From Verrucomicrobiales bacterium (lineage in GTDB: Bacteria > Verrucomicrobiota > Verrucomicrobiia > Verrucomicrobiales > DEV007): 64,000 nucleotides of DNA. Below the pieces are notes generated by a model that saw only the letters and a program-made list of their open reading frames with translations, did no database searches and had not been told where the DNA came from. Both the position numbers and the translations under genes were made by a program. The stretch's first letter is position 1; the number at the start of each line of letters is the position of its first letter. This document shows, in pieces, positions 40,345 through 50,042 of this stretch. The stretch is from the NCBI GenBank assembly GCA_012960505.1, contig DUBC01000007.1, forward strand, positions 124,001-188,000, read 5' to 3'.

Positions 40345-41919
40345 CTAAGAACCTTCTGCTGAATCAATGCTTTTTGCGTGATCTGTGAAGTCACTAAGTT
40401 CTTTCTTTATGACGGGCAATAAGAGGTATACGCCAATGAGGTTAGGCACGCACATCATGAATAGGGTCGCGTCACAAAAATCAAGGACATTGCCTAACTG
40501 TGAGGAGGATCCCACGATGGCGAATGAACAGAAGAGGACCTTATATGTCATTGCGATTTTCTTAGCTGGGCCGAAAAGATAAGCAATTGCCTGTTCACCG
40601 TAATAAGACCAGGTGATCATGGTAGAGAAAGCAAAAAGGAATACTGCGACCATTAGAATGTACTTGAACCATGGTATGACTGTTGAAAAGGCTTTGGACG
40701 TGAGGAGTATTCCCCCACCCGTTCCGATTTCGTCCCCGACATCATAAACTCCAGTAGAGACGATGACGAGTGCGGTCATGGTGCAAACAACGATAGTGTC
40801 GATGAAAGGCTCAAGTATAGCGACTATGCCCTCACTAGCAGGCTTTGTAGTTTTTACCGCTGAGTGAGCTACAGGAGCAGAACCGAGGCCCGCTTCATTT
40901 GAAAATGTGGCTCTTCTCATGCCCTGTACAAAGACACCGACAATGCCGCCGACCATCGCAGATTTGGGGGCAAATGCCTCAGAGACTATTGTGGCAAAGG
41001 CTGCGGGTAAACTTGAAATATTAGATAGCAGAACCACTAGGCCGCCTAGCAGATATATTATGCACATAGACGGTACAAGTTTTGAAGTAACGGCGGCGAC
41101 TCTTTTGATTCCTCCGATGATGACTGAGCCAACTAGGATTGCCATGATGACACCGAAGATCCATTTGCCATCGTTAGTTTCCTGTTGAAGGACCACATCA
41201 TATATGAGTGCGCAGCTTTGGTTGGATTGATACATGTTCCCTGCGCCGAAAGCTCCAAATATGAAGGTGATTGCAGCAATGATGGCAAGAAATTTTCCAA
41301 GGCCTCCCATGCCGCGGTCTTTTAATCCTTGTTCCAAATAATACATCGGGCCACCCCTGACAGTTCCGTCTTCGTCTATTTTGCGGTACTTAACACCTAG
41401 TGTGCATTCAGCAAATTTAGTGGACATGCTAAAGAATCCGATAAGGATCATCCAGAACACAGCGCCTGGTCCGCCTAAGCTAATGGCAACGGCCACTCCC
41501 CCAATATTACCAAGACCTACCGTCCCTGACAAAGCAGATGCGAGCGCTTGGAAGTGTGTGATTTGTCCCGGATCATCACTTTTACTGTACTTCCCTCTAA
41601 CTGTTCTAATGGCCAGTCCAAAAGCGCGGATGTTTATGAACTTAAAATAAAAGGTAAGGATGACTGCTCCTATGCCCAGCCAAAGTATGACCCAAGGGAT
41701 ATCCTGTCCAAATATGGTAACAGGACTGAACATCATTTTCCCGGTCACTTCAGCTGCCGGTTTGAAAGCTTCATCTATTTGCTGGTCAATGCCTGTTTGT
41801 GTTTCGGCTGCATATAAGCTCGAACACGTAGATGCGGCAAGAATGACAGATAAATAGAGTGAACGGGCTAAAATAGAACTAATTCTCATCGGAATGTGGA
41901 TTAAATGGTTAACGAACAT
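40345..41919 (-). CDS. Sodium:alanine symporter (AGCS family)
   Basis: A 524-residue transporter that imports alanine or glycine with Na+. Family signatures: WFxxxxxG-like helices, the conserved FQALASALSGTVGLGNIGGVAVAISLGGPGAVFWM (in pieces), KFAECTLGVKYR, GGPMYYLEQGL and MRRATFSNEAGLGSAPVAH. It has an N-terminal signal-like extension ending SSLYAAETQ before the first core helix, longer than in most relatives. ATG 41886 would shorten it by 11 residues. It ends 7 bp before the helicase start. Confidence 0.9.
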   Translation of the reverse strand: MFVNHLIHIPMRISSILARSLYLSVILAASTCSSLYAAETQTGIDQQIDEAFKPAAEVTGKMMFSPVTIFGQDIPWVILWLGIGAVILTFYFKFINIRAFGLAIRTVRGKYSKSDDPGQITHFQALASALSGTVGLGNIGGVAVAISLGGPGAVFWMILIGFFSMSTKFAECTLGVKYRKIDEDGTVRGGPMYYLEQGLKDRGMGGLGKFLAIIAAITFIFGAFGAGNMYQSNQSCALIYDVVLQQETNDGKWIFGVIMAILVGSVIIGGIKRVAAVTSKLVPSMCIIYLLGGLVVLLSNISSLPAAFATIVSEAFAPKSAMVGGIVGVFVQGMRRATFSNEAGLGSAPVAHSAVKTTKPASEGIVAILEPFIDTIVVCTMTALVIVSTGVYDVGDEIGTGGGILLTSKAFSTVIPWFKYILMVAVFLFAFSTMITWSYYGEQAIAYLFGPAKKIAMTYKVLFCSFAIVGSSSQLGNVLDFCDATLFMMCVPNLIGVYLLLPVIKKELSDFTDHAKSIDSAEGS

Positions 41920-42046
41920 TGTTGTATTCGGACCCCAATGTCGAGATTTTCTTAAGAAACCTTAAAGAAAATTGATGATAATGAGCTCGTGTCCTGATAA
42001 CCTTGCAAAGAGCAACTATAGAGTCTATTGAAAAGTGTCCACATAA

Positions 42047-42736
42047 ATGAATCTTACCGCTAATTCATTCATAAAATTCTATGGATCTTCTATAGGTAAG
42101 AAGGTCATAGTTGCGCTTACCGGATTGGCTCTAATAGGATTTCTTCTAGGCCATATGATCGGAAATCTTAAGATATTTGCGGGTCCTGATAAGATCAACG
42201 GTTATGCTGCCTGGTTGCACTCAATGCCTAGTATCCTGTGGATCGCGAGAATTGGGCTCATCGTGTGCTTTGTTTTACATATTTATACTACAATAAGGTT
42301 GGTTCTAGAGAACCGGTCAGCTAAGGGGAATCGATATGTTGCAAATGCTACCGTCAAGGCGAGTGGTGCTTCGAGGGCAATGGTTTGGAGCGGCATCATA
42401 ATACTTTCCTTTGTCATTTATCATATCCTCCATTTCACGGTCCGTGTTGGGAATGACTATGATGGATACATTGATGCTAGTGGACGGCATGATGTATTTA
42501 GAATGCTAGTGGACGGTTTTAGTTGGTGGCCTGCGAGTACATTTTACATAATTTCAATGGCTCTACTTTGTTGGCATCTGAGTCATGGTTTTGCTAGTGT
42601 ATTTCAAACTCTTGGATTACGAACCGAACGGACATGGGGCCTTATAAAAACGATCGGTTACGCTTACTCTTTAATTATATTCATTGGCAATTGTTCGATT
42701 CCCGTTAGCATTCTTGCCGGCTGGATCAGTTACTAG
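42047..42736 (+). CDS. sdhC: Succinate dehydrogenase cytochrome b subunit (b558 type)
   Basis: The membrane anchor of complex II, 229 residues with five predicted helices. It is the fused b558 type that replaces separate SdhC and SdhD. Heme-ligand-type histidines sit in the helices: [38 protein letters not shown] and [17 protein letters not shown]. It starts the sdhCAB operon (11 bp to sdhA). The leader has no Shine-Dalgarno (GTCCACATAAATG). Confidence 0.93.
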   Translation: MNLTANSFIKFYGSSIGKKVIVALTGLALIGFLLGHMIGNLKIFAGPDKINGYAAWLHSMPSILWIARIGLIVCFVLHIYTTIRLVLENRSAKGNRYVANATVKASGASRAMVWSGIIILSFVIYHILHFTVRVGNDYDGYIDASGRHDVFRMLVDGFSWWPASTFYIISMALLCWHLSHGFASVFQTLGLRTERTWGLIKTIGYAYSLIIFIGNCSIPVSILAGWISY

Positions 42737-42747
42737 GATTACAGTTA

Positions 42748-44715
42748 ATGACTCAGAAAAAATCAGATACGCCAGACCCAAAGATTCCATCAGGACCGAT
42801 CGAATCGAAGTGGGCTAAGCACAAAATGGATTCGGCTCTGATTAATCCAGCGAACAGGCGTAAATATACAGTCATCGTTGTCGGCTCTGGGCTCGCTGGT
42901 GGGTCCGCTGCGGCGACCCTTTCTGAACTAGGATACAAGGTAAAGTGTTTTTGTTATCAGGACAGCCCTCGTAGGGCACACTCTATCGCTGCTCAGGGGG
43001 GAATTAATGCGGCTAAAAATTATCAGAATGATGGAGATAGCGTTAACAGGCTCTTCTATGATACGATTAAGGGCGGTGATTTTAGATCAAGGGAGGCCAA
43101 TGTTTATCGATTAGCTGAAGTCAGTGAAAATATCATCGATCAGTGCGTGGCTCAGGGCGTTCCGTTTGCTAGAGAATATGGCGGATTGCTTGATAATCGC
43201 TCATTTGGTGGTGCTCAGGTCAAAAGAACATTCTATGCGAGAGGCCAGACAGGCCAGCAGCTGTTACTTGGTGCGTATCAAGCGCTCCAAAAAGAAATTT
43301 CCGCTGGTGGTATAGAAATGTATTCGAGGTCAGAAATGTTGGACCTTGTCGTAGTTAATGGACACGCAAAGGGAATAGTGGTCAGGGACATGGTCAGTGG
43401 TGAAATATCCTCACATGCAGCTGATTGTGTAATTTTAGCAACTGGTGGATACAGTAATGTGTTCTTCCTTTCCACTAATGCGAAGGGCTGCAATGTGATG
43501 TCAGCTTACCGCGCTCATAAGCGAGGGGCCTATTTCTCAAATCCTTGTTACACACAAATTCATCCGACGTGCATCCCTGTCAGTGGCGATTATCAATCAA
43601 AACTCACGCTCATGTCAGAGTCGCTTCGGAATGATGGTCGTATCTGGGTCCCAAAGAATTCTCAAGATATCGGTAAGTCAGCTCATCAGATTGCGGAGGC
43701 TGATCGCGATTATTATCTTGAGAGAAAGTATCCCTCATTCGGCAATTTGGCTCCTAGGGACATTGCTTCCCGCTCAGCGAAAGAAGTATGCGATGCTGGC
43801 CTAGGTGTTGGTAACGGTGGGTTAGGAGTGTATTTGGATTTTGCTGATTCAATTCAAAGATTTGGCAAGGACGTCATTTCATCCCGTTATGGCAATTTGT
43901 TCCAGATGTATGAAAAAATCACTGGGGAGGACCCTTACTCTCAACCCATGAGGATCTACCCTGCCGTTCATTATACGATGGGTGGGCTTTGGGTTGACTA
44001 TAATCTGATGAGTAATGTTCCAGGATTACATGTACTTGGTGAAGCAAACTTTTCAGATCATGGAGCAAATAGGCTCGGGGCTTCAGCTCTGATGCAAGGT
44101 CTTGCTGATGGTTATTTCGTAATTTCAGCAACTTTGCCTAATTATCTTGTCGAAGAAACTCCTGGAAGTATTAGCACTGACATGGCTGAATTTAAAGAAG
44201 CTGAGGAAAGGGTCAGAGATCAAATAAATAGGCTCGTATCTATCAATGGTAATCGGAGTGTAGATTCTTTTCATAGGGAACTAGGACTACTCGTTTGGGA
44301 TAAGTGTGGGATGGCTAGGAATGAAGATGGCTTGAAGGAAGCGCTAGAGAAGATCCCTGCGATTAGGGAGGAGTTTTGGGAGAATGTATGTGTGCCTGGT
44401 GATTCTGGAAACATGAACCAGGAACTCGAGAAGGCAGGAAGAGTCGCTGACTTTATAGATTTTGCAGAACTACTATGCAACGACGCCTTACATAGGGAGG
44501 AAAGCTGTGGCGGGCATTTCAGGGAAGAGTATCAATTCACTAAAGATGACCCCGAAGTCTCGTCAGGATATACGAATGAGGGTGAGGCTAAGCGTCGCGA
44601 TGAAGATTTTGCTTATGTGGCAGCATGGAATCGTAAAGAAGACGGTACCTTAAATCTTAAAAAGGAGTGGCTGGAGTTTGAAAATGTTAAATTAGCCACT
44701 AGAACTTATAAGTAA
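42748..44715 (+). CDS. sdhA: Succinate dehydrogenase flavoprotein subunit
   Basis: The FAD-containing subunit that oxidises succinate to fumarate, 655 residues. FAD-binding [17 protein letters not shown] at the N-terminus; the covalent flavin histidine region [13 protein letters not shown]; substrate-site [23 protein letters not shown]; and later [12 protein letters not shown] and [25 protein letters not shown]. The last 150 residues are the helical and C-terminal domain with [18 protein letters not shown]. It overlaps no gene and is 8 bp upstream of sdhB. Confidence 0.96.
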   Translation: MTQKKSDTPDPKIPSGPIESKWAKHKMDSALINPANRRKYTVIVVGSGLAGGSAAATLSELGYKVKCFCYQDSPRRAHSIAAQGGINAAKNYQNDGDSVNRLFYDTIKGGDFRSREANVYRLAEVSENIIDQCVAQGVPFAREYGGLLDNRSFGGAQVKRTFYARGQTGQQLLLGAYQALQKEISAGGIEMYSRSEMLDLVVVNGHAKGIVVRDMVSGEISSHAADCVILATGGYSNVFFLSTNAKGCNVMSAYRAHKRGAYFSNPCYTQIHPTCIPVSGDYQSKLTLMSESLRNDGRIWVPKNSQDIGKSAHQIAEADRDYYLERKYPSFGNLAPRDIASRSAKEVCDAGLGVGNGGLGVYLDFADSIQRFGKDVISSRYGNLFQMYEKITGEDPYSQPMRIYPAVHYTMGGLWVDYNLMSNVPGLHVLGEANFSDHGANRLGASALMQGLADGYFVISATLPNYLVEETPGSISTDMAEFKEAEERVRDQINRLVSINGNRSVDSFHRELGLLVWDKCGMARNEDGLKEALEKIPAIREEFWENVCVPGDSGNMNQELEKAGRVADFIDFAELLCNDALHREESCGGHFREEYQFTKDDPEVSSGYTNEGEAKRRDEDFAYVAAWNRKEDGTLNLKKEWLEFENVKLATRTYK

Positions 44716-44723
44716 AAATATTA

Positions 44724-45476
44724 ATGAAATTAACCCTCAAGGTTTGGCGGCAGCATGATGCATCTTCTGAAGGGAAGATTGAAACTTATGAGGCAAATGA
44801 CATCCCTCAGGAGGCATCATTTCTTGAAATGCTTGATATCGTTAATAATGAGATCATCGAGAATGGCGGTGATCCTATTGCCTTTGACCATGACTGTCGT
44901 GAGGGCATTTGCGGAACATGTTCTCTAACCATTAACGGCGTCCCTCATGGTAAAGAGAGTGCCATCACAACGTGTCAGCTCCATATGAGAAAATTCTCCG
45001 ACGGAGACACTATTTTCATTGAACCTTTCAGAGCCAAGGCGTTTCCAGTCATCAGAGACCTTGTAGTGGACCGTTCATCATTTGACAGAATAATTGAATC
45101 TGGTGGTTACGTGTCAATTAGGACAGGGTCAGCAGTAGATGCCAATTCGATGCCGATCCAAAAGGATACTGCTGATACTGCTTTTGATGCGGCTACTTGT
45201 ATCGGTTGTGGCGCTTGCGTTGCGGCATGCAAAAATGCTAGTGCAATGCTCTTCGTTTCAGCCAAGGTAAAGCATTTGAACTCTTTGCCTCAGGGATTGC
45301 CCGAAAAGGACAAAAGAGTATTAAAAATGGTCGAGCAAATGGACAAAGAAGGATTCGGTAATTGTACAAACCAATACGAATGCGAAGCGGTTTGCCCCAA
45401 GTCTATAAAATCAGAATTTATATCAGAGCTCAATCGTCAGTACGCAACAGCCACTGTAAAAAAGGCCATCGGTTAG
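44724..45476 (+). CDS. sdhB: Succinate dehydrogenase iron-sulfur subunit
   Basis: Carries electrons from FAD to quinone, 250 residues. The 2Fe-2S ligands are in [15 protein letters not shown]. The C-terminal ferredoxin domain has [16 protein letters not shown] and [11 protein letters not shown] for the 4Fe-4S and 3Fe-4S clusters. Last gene of sdhCAB. It converges with the probable selenoprotein gene; 32 bp between stops contain no clear terminator. Confidence 0.96.
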   Translation: MKLTLKVWRQHDASSEGKIETYEANDIPQEASFLEMLDIVNNEIIENGGDPIAFDHDCREGICGTCSLTINGVPHGKESAITTCQLHMRKFSDGDTIFIEPFRAKAFPVIRDLVVDRSSFDRIIESGGYVSIRTGSAVDANSMPIQKDTADTAFDAATCIGCGACVAACKNASAMLFVSAKVKHLNSLPQGLPEKDKRVLKMVEQMDKEGFGNCTNQYECEAVCPKSIKSEFISELNRQYATATVKKAIG

Positions 45477-45508
45477 GACCTCCTTTTAAGTTTTATCAGT
45501 AACTTCCT

Positions 45509-46201
45509 TTAAAATCTAAAGGTCCAGGCGATTCCAGGCTTTTCCATTCCCCATAGAACCAAACTTGCTGTATGATTGCCTAATTGTCTTGAAAGTGATA
45601 AGTGCTCATGGGTTCCGCTATATTGGTACATAGCCGACCAAACGCCCTTTCTAATATTGATTCCTGCAACGGGCCTCAAATCATCAAGTTCATCAATGTA
45701 AGTGGCTCCTGCGTAAGGGGAAAATTGGAAACCCGCAAAATCACCAAGAAATTTACTGGCAGTCACATAGTATGACTGACTAGCGATGTCTCCAAAGTCA
45801 TCATTTGATGTCCCAAGAATGATGGCAGGTTGCCAATCACCTTGTTCAGAGATTGCTCTCCAATTAGCTGCGAAGCTAATGTTATCTGTTAGTGGGCGGT
45901 AATCGAGACCTACTGAGAGGTTTTGAGTTAATTCGTAGCGTAGCGTTGTGAAAACCTTACCGCTGTCAGGCTTTTCTGGTATCCAACGGAAACTAAGAAT
46001 TCCTCCTAATCTTTCTTCAGGAAAGAAAAAGATTTCCGGTGTATCAATGAGTGATCCGCCGAAGAATGTGCTGTCATCTGCTGAGCCACGAACCGTGCCT
46101 CCTTCGCCTGGTCACATTACTCAGCTAGGAACTTCAGAAGTGCCTTGTGAGAACACATTATCAATCAGTGCGAGGAGTGAGAATAATACTAAAAATTTCA
46201 T
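45509..46201 (-). CDS. Outer-membrane beta-barrel-like protein, probable selenoprotein with UxxU motif
   Basis: An ATG at 46201 opens a good signal peptide (MKFLVLFSLLALIDNVFS, then QG). After eight more residues the frame reads PS-UGA-V-M-UGA-PGEGGTVRG, with TGAs at 46123-46121 and 46114-46112 (positions 27 and 30). The frame then runs on with no other stop to 45509, 230 residues in total, ending in WTFRF, a typical outer-membrane barrel terminus. The body alternates polar and hydrophobic residues as in a beta-barrel. A SECIS-like hairpin follows the second UGA. If both UGAs encode selenocysteine, the mature N-terminus has a U-x-x-U redox motif. The family is not recognised. The alternative is a doubly interrupted pseudogene. 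Confidence 0.75.
46083..46101 (-). promoter_or_regulatory. Candidate bacterial SECIS hairpin for the UxxU protein
   Basis: Counting from the second UGA, GAGGCACG (14-21) faces CGUGGCUC (25-32) around a GUU loop (22-24). Seven of eight positions pair, with one G-G mismatch. The loop G is 22 nt after the second UGA and 31 nt after the first, both within the usual range. The loop is identical to the one in the DsbD-like gene. Confidence 0.6.
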
Positions 46202-46281
46202 AATAATTATCTTAAGTCTTTACGTGCAATTTGCAATAAGTGTGTTGAATTGAGTAGAGTGCGGGTTATCTGTTACCTAAG

Positions 46282-46641
46282 ATGACTGATAATCCTAATA
46301 ATTTGCCTAAGGATCTTGAACTCAAGGAAGATTGGGACACTTCTGCTCTCAGAGCCTTAGTTGATGCGCGATGTCATGAAGGAAGGAAACCTTCTCATCT
46401 ATTCTTAGGAAAGCATGAGAGTCAATTGCTAAAAGGACACTTGGGAAAGGCCTTCGGTGACGATGCTGTATCAACATTTAATGATCTCTACTACATGGGA
46501 ATGTTAGTAGTTGAGCTTAATACTGATAGCTGTGTCCGAGTTGCAGGTGAGAAGTTCATGGATCAACTTGAAAAGAGTGGCTTTGAGCTTAAGGACTGGA
46601 GGGATGACGATTTCTCAGAATGGGACCTTCATTTTGCTTAA
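46282..46641 (+). CDS. Hypothetical protein, 119 aa
   Basis: A small, acidic, soluble protein without signal peptide or membrane segment. It has a patterned middle (SHLFLGKHESQLLKGHLGKAFG) and an aromatic, acidic C-terminus (FELKDWRDDDFSEWDLHFA). I do not recognise the family. It is divergent from the probable selenoprotein gene with an 80-bp spacer and converges with dinB, 4 bp between stops. The frame is the longest and has coding-like composition, so it is probably real. Confidence 0.65.
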   Translation: MTDNPNNLPKDLELKEDWDTSALRALVDARCHEGRKPSHLFLGKHESQLLKGHLGKAFGDDAVSTFNDLYYMGMLVVELNTDSCVRVAGEKFMDQLEKSGFELKDWRDDDFSEWDLHFA

Positions 46642-46645
46642 GCTG

Positions 46646-47695
46646 TTACTCAAATAAATTCATTTGATGCAGATCGGACTCTGATTTTTTAGGTTCAAAT
46701 CTTACTCCCGCCCCAATAAGTCTCACTGATTTACCTTTTCCCCTGTTCCATGAGTTAATCAATAGCTCATTGAATAATTCGCTATTAATTTTATCTGATT
46801 TCTTTTCTGTCGAAGTTTTCTGGAAGTCGGAAAAAGTGAGTTTTACAAAGGCAGATTTTAATTTCCTGTCATTGTGATTGGTTGTCAGATCATCTTTGAG
46901 TTCAAGGAGAATAGATTTGAATTTAGCTTTTGCTTCATGAATTTGGTTTATGTTGATTTTGAAAGTGCGTTCGACGCTCGTTGATTTACTTTCTCGATCA
47001 GTGACAACTTCTCGATCGTCAATGCCCCTGCAGAGTTGATATAAGCTGACTCCAAACTTGCCGAATTTGTGGTGCAGTGTTGGGAGATCAATTGATTGTA
47101 AATCCTTACAGTTGGTGACACCCATTGAATCGAGTTTTTCGGCTGTTCTTTTACCAACGCCCCAGATCTTGGAGGCAGGAAGATCATTCATAAAAGCGTT
47201 GATATCTTCATGTCTAATTTGATATTGGCCGTCTGGTTTGTTCCAATCGCTTGCAATTTTGGCCAACATTTTATTGGTTGAAATGCCAGCTGAGCTGGTG
47301 AGCCCCCTCTCATCTTTTATCTGTTGGCGGATATGCTGAGCAATTTGACTAGGGTCTTCATTTAAATGAGTAACATCTAGATAAGCTTCATCGAGCGAAA
47401 GTGGTTCGATTATCGTTGTTGTTTGCTTAAATATTTCGCGAATTTTATGTGACTCTTGTCGGTAAAGATCGTGCCTGACTGGTAAGATTATAAGTTCAGG
47501 GCAGAGTTCCAGAGCCTTAAAGGCTGGCATTGCAGAGTGGCAGCCGTATTCCCTTGCGATGTAATTACATGTAGTAAGTACGCCTCGACCACTAGGATTA
47601 CCGCCCACGGCAACTGGTTTAGTGGCTAGTTCGGGTCTATATTTGATCTCGATAGCTGCAAAAAAACAATCCATATCAATATGAATAATGGACAT
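46646..47695 (-). CDS. dinB: DNA polymerase IV (DinB, Y family)
   Basis: An error-prone translesion polymerase, 349 residues from ATG 47695 (MSIIHIDMDCFFAAIE), which is where the family begins. An ATG at 47731 would add 12 residues. Catalytic acids: D in HIDMDCFF and D-E in LSLDEAYLDVT. The steric and thumb regions follow (AGISTNKMLAKIASDWNKPDG, WGVGKRTAEKLDSMG). The C-terminus DLHQMNLFE has a beta-clamp-binding motif (Q-x-x-LF). Confidence 0.95.
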   Translation of the reverse strand: MSIIHIDMDCFFAAIEIKYRPELATKPVAVGGNPSGRGVLTTCNYIAREYGCHSAMPAFKALELCPELIILPVRHDLYRQESHKIREIFKQTTTIIEPLSLDEAYLDVTHLNEDPSQIAQHIRQQIKDERGLTSSAGISTNKMLAKIASDWNKPDGQYQIRHEDINAFMNDLPASKIWGVGKRTAEKLDSMGVTNCKDLQSIDLPTLHHKFGKFGVSLYQLCRGIDDREVVTDRESKSTSVERTFKININQIHEAKAKFKSILLELKDDLTTNHNDRKLKSAFVKLTFSDFQKTSTEKKSDKINSELFNELLINSWNRGKGKSVRLIGAGVRFEPKKSESDLHQMNLFE

Positions 47696-47791
47696 GTTGG
47701 ATTGTTTTTTATGATCAGGTTGCATCTGCATTCATTTTTGCAATAGTTGAAGCTCTACTGCTATACTTTATAACAAAACCTTTAATCAAAT

Positions 47792-48412
47792 ATGAAGTGG
47801 AAACTTACTCTCTTTCTTTATTCGCTGTTAACTTTCATGGTCAATGCGGAGAATCCTAAAGTTATTCTTACAACCAATTATGGAAACATAACGATTGAAC
47901 TAAATGCAGAAAAGGCGCCTACCACTGTTAAGAACTTTCTCAAATATGTGGATTCAAAGTATTACGATGGGACTATTTTTCATCGGGTCATAAATAATTT
48001 CATGATACAGGGGGGTGGTTTTGTTGACGGGGATCCTCCCTCGCAAAAGCCTACTAATCCACCAATAAAAAATGAAGGTAAGGAGTCCGGATTGAGTAAT
48101 ACTCGAGGTACCATTTCAATGGCTAGGATGAACGATCCGAACAGTGCCACTTCACAATTTTTTATCAATGTAGTTGATAATAGTAAGAGCCTTGACTCTG
48201 GCGGAAACAGTCCTGATGGTTACGCAGTCTTTGGCAAAGTTGTCGAAGGGATGGAATTCGTTGATAAAATTAAAGCTGTGGATACTGGCAGTAGCCAATT
48301 TAAGACATCAGTAGGCATAAGCCGAATGGGTGACGTCCCTAAGAAAAAAGTTTTCATCAAGACGATCACTAGAGAAAAGAAAAAGCCAGCCAAGAAATCG
48401 ATTACCTCATGA
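47792..48412 (+). CDS. Exported cyclophilin-type peptidyl-prolyl isomerase
   Basis: A 206-residue PpiA/PpiB-like foldase with a signal peptide ([15 protein letters not shown]). Active-site motifs: [15 protein letters not shown], then [22 protein letters not shown] and [17 protein letters not shown]. It catalyses cis/trans change at proline bonds during folding of exported proteins. Its TGA stop overlaps the ATG of the next cyclophilin (ATGA at 48409-48412), so the two are translationally coupled. The C-terminus is lysine-rich. Confidence 0.93.
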   Translation: MKWKLTLFLYSLLTFMVNAENPKVILTTNYGNITIELNAEKAPTTVKNFLKYVDSKYYDGTIFHRVINNFMIQGGGFVDGDPPSQKPTNPPIKNEGKESGLSNTRGTISMARMNDPNSATSQFFINVVDNSKSLDSGGNSPDGYAVFGKVVEGMEFVDKIKAVDTGSSQFKTSVGISRMGDVPKKKVFIKTITREKKKPAKKSITS

Positions 48413-49119
48413 AGAAAAATTTTAGATTCTTACTCCTACTTCCATTCATATTAAATATTGCAGCTTGCAAAGAGGAGCCTTCAAAGGACAAGGCTGGTTC
48501 GGCAAGTGAGCAATCTACGGATCAAGTTGAAGCTCAGCCTTCTACTGAGACGAACAAGGGCGATAAGACTTCTGAACTTGTTACTAGAATCATAATGGAT
48601 ACTAGCATGGGAGTCATTGAGCTTGATCTGAATGCTGAAAAGGCGCCACTAACTGTTGCTAACTTCCTTCGCTATATTGATTCAAAGCATTTTGATGACA
48701 CGGTTTTTCATCGTGTAATTGAGGACTTTATGATTCAAGGTGGTGGTTTTGCTGCTTCAGGCGGCGAAAAAGAGACACTCGCTTCAGTCAAGAATGAAAG
48801 TGCCAACGGCTTGAATAATGCTCGTGGGACTATTGCTATGGCTCGTACTAACCATCCTGATAGCGCTACGGCTCAATTCTTTATCAATGTCGGTGATAAT
48901 ACTAACCTTGATGGAGGGAATGGGCGTCCGGGCTACACGGTCTTTGGTAAGGTAGTATCAGGGATCGATGTCGTCGATGCGATCAGAGCAGTTAAGACGG
49001 GTCAAAAGACGATGAAGGCAAAGCATCCAGATGGCAGGCTCTACCCCCAGCCCTTTCAGGATGTACCCATGAAGGACGTTGTCATCAAATCCATTAAAAG
49101 ATCTAACGACAGTCCATGA
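48409..49119 (+). CDS. Cyclophilin-type peptidyl-prolyl isomerase lipoprotein
   Basis: A 236-residue second cyclophilin. The N-terminus is a lipoprotein signal ([13 protein letters not shown]), so Cys20 would be lipidated and the protein held at a membrane. A low-complexity linker of about 40 residues follows, then the isomerase domain with [37 protein letters not shown] and [17 protein letters not shown]. It is clearly a paralogue of the upstream gene with which it overlaps by 4 bp. Confidence 0.93.
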   Translation: MKKNFRFLLLLPFILNIAACKEEPSKDKAGSASEQSTDQVEAQPSTETNKGDKTSELVTRIIMDTSMGVIELDLNAEKAPLTVANFLRYIDSKHFDDTVFHRVIEDFMIQGGGFAASGGEKETLASVKNESANGLNNARGTIAMARTNHPDSATAQFFINVGDNTNLDGGNGRPGYTVFGKVVSGIDVVDAIRAVKTGQKTMKAKHPDGRLYPQPFQDVPMKDVVIKSIKRSNDSP

Positions 49120-49130
49120 CCTTTTAAGGG

Positions 49131-49937
49131 TTAAAGAGGATCGTTCATAAGTTTAATGGCGCTACTCACTGATGAGTCTTCATGAACAATAGATGAAAGG
49201 CTCCTAGCAACAGCGGCTGGCCTATCATGTTGCCAGACGTTTCTGCCAATGGCGATTCCAGACGCGCCCGCATCCATTGCATTTTTTACCATACTGAATA
49301 GAGCGTTGTCGTCTCTCATGGCTGAGCCTCCTAAAACAATTACTGGAACATAAGAAGAATCGATGATTTCTCTAAATTCCTCAATGCTAGCTCCTGTTGG
49401 GTATGCTGTTTTGACGACATCTGCTCCAATTTCAGCAGCGCATTTGACGGCAAAAGAAATGTTTTCGACGGTATAATCATCGGATCGGCCTATGCCGAAT
49501 GGGAGTGACTCCAGAATAATTGGAAGCTCTGAATCGATGCATTCACTGACTAGGCCAGCACATTCCCTATAAATGGTTTCTTCTTTTGGGTGATGAGTGT
49601 AGCACATGTTCATGACGGCATTGGCTCCGACCGAGAGGCCGTCTTCGGCAGTGAAAACTCTGTAGCTGCCATGGTCATCATTGCCCTCGTAAGGGGGCTT
49701 GTAGATATCAGTTCTGAAGCAAATCCCCTTACCTTCCAATGAATCGCTGCAACTCCTGGCTAGTCCAAAGTTGACGACAAAACCATTAACGTAAGGGTTA
49801 ACTGACTCTATCAGTTCTGAGGGAGATTCTAGTCCTTTTACTGGAATTGCTGTGCCATGGTCGATTGGCAGAATTACAGTTTTGCCGTTTCTGAAAAATT
49901 TATTCCAATTAATTCGGAACTGATCGCCGTTTTCCAT
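49131..49937 (-). CDS. FbaB/LsrF-type class I aldolase
   Basis: A 268-residue TIM barrel from ATG 49937 (MENGDQFRINWNKFF). A longer frame to 50078 is rejected because it overlaps the divergent gene and adds non-homologous sequence. Family features: VILPIDHGTAIPVKGL at strand 1, ADVVKTAYPTG with the Schiff-base-type lysine, VIVLGGSAM, and the phosphate-binding MDAGASGIAIGRNVWQ. It is distantly related to the LsrF-like protein at 31.7 kb. The substrate is unknown, but it sits beside sugar genes. Confidence 0.85.
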   Translation of the reverse strand: MENGDQFRINWNKFFRNGKTVILPIDHGTAIPVKGLESPSELIESVNPYVNGFVVNFGLARSCSDSLEGKGICFRTDIYKPPYEGNDDHGSYRVFTAEDGLSVGANAVMNMCYTHHPKEETIYRECAGLVSECIDSELPIILESLPFGIGRSDDYTVENISFAVKCAAEIGADVVKTAYPTGASIEEFREIIDSSYVPVIVLGGSAMRDDNALFSMVKNAMDAGASGIAIGRNVWQHDRPAAVARSLSSIVHEDSSVSSAIKLMNDPL

Positions 49938-50042
49938 AATTACTTTTGCACTATTCTTGTAATAAGAACAAAGAAAAACTTGGAATTCATTATAGGATTC
50001 GATAATTATCAGTTTCAGAATTTTAACTAATTTATCGCGAAT

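Noticed and set aside
17557..46201. Change of the genetic code with UGA read as an amino acid throughout
   Set aside because: TGA ends several genes normally, at 33885-33887, 48410-48412, 49117-49119 and 58056-58058.
45948..46253. A 101-codon plus-strand frame across the N-terminus of the barrel-like gene
   Set aside because: It is antisense to a frame with a signal peptide and barrel pattern, and the predicted peptide has no features.
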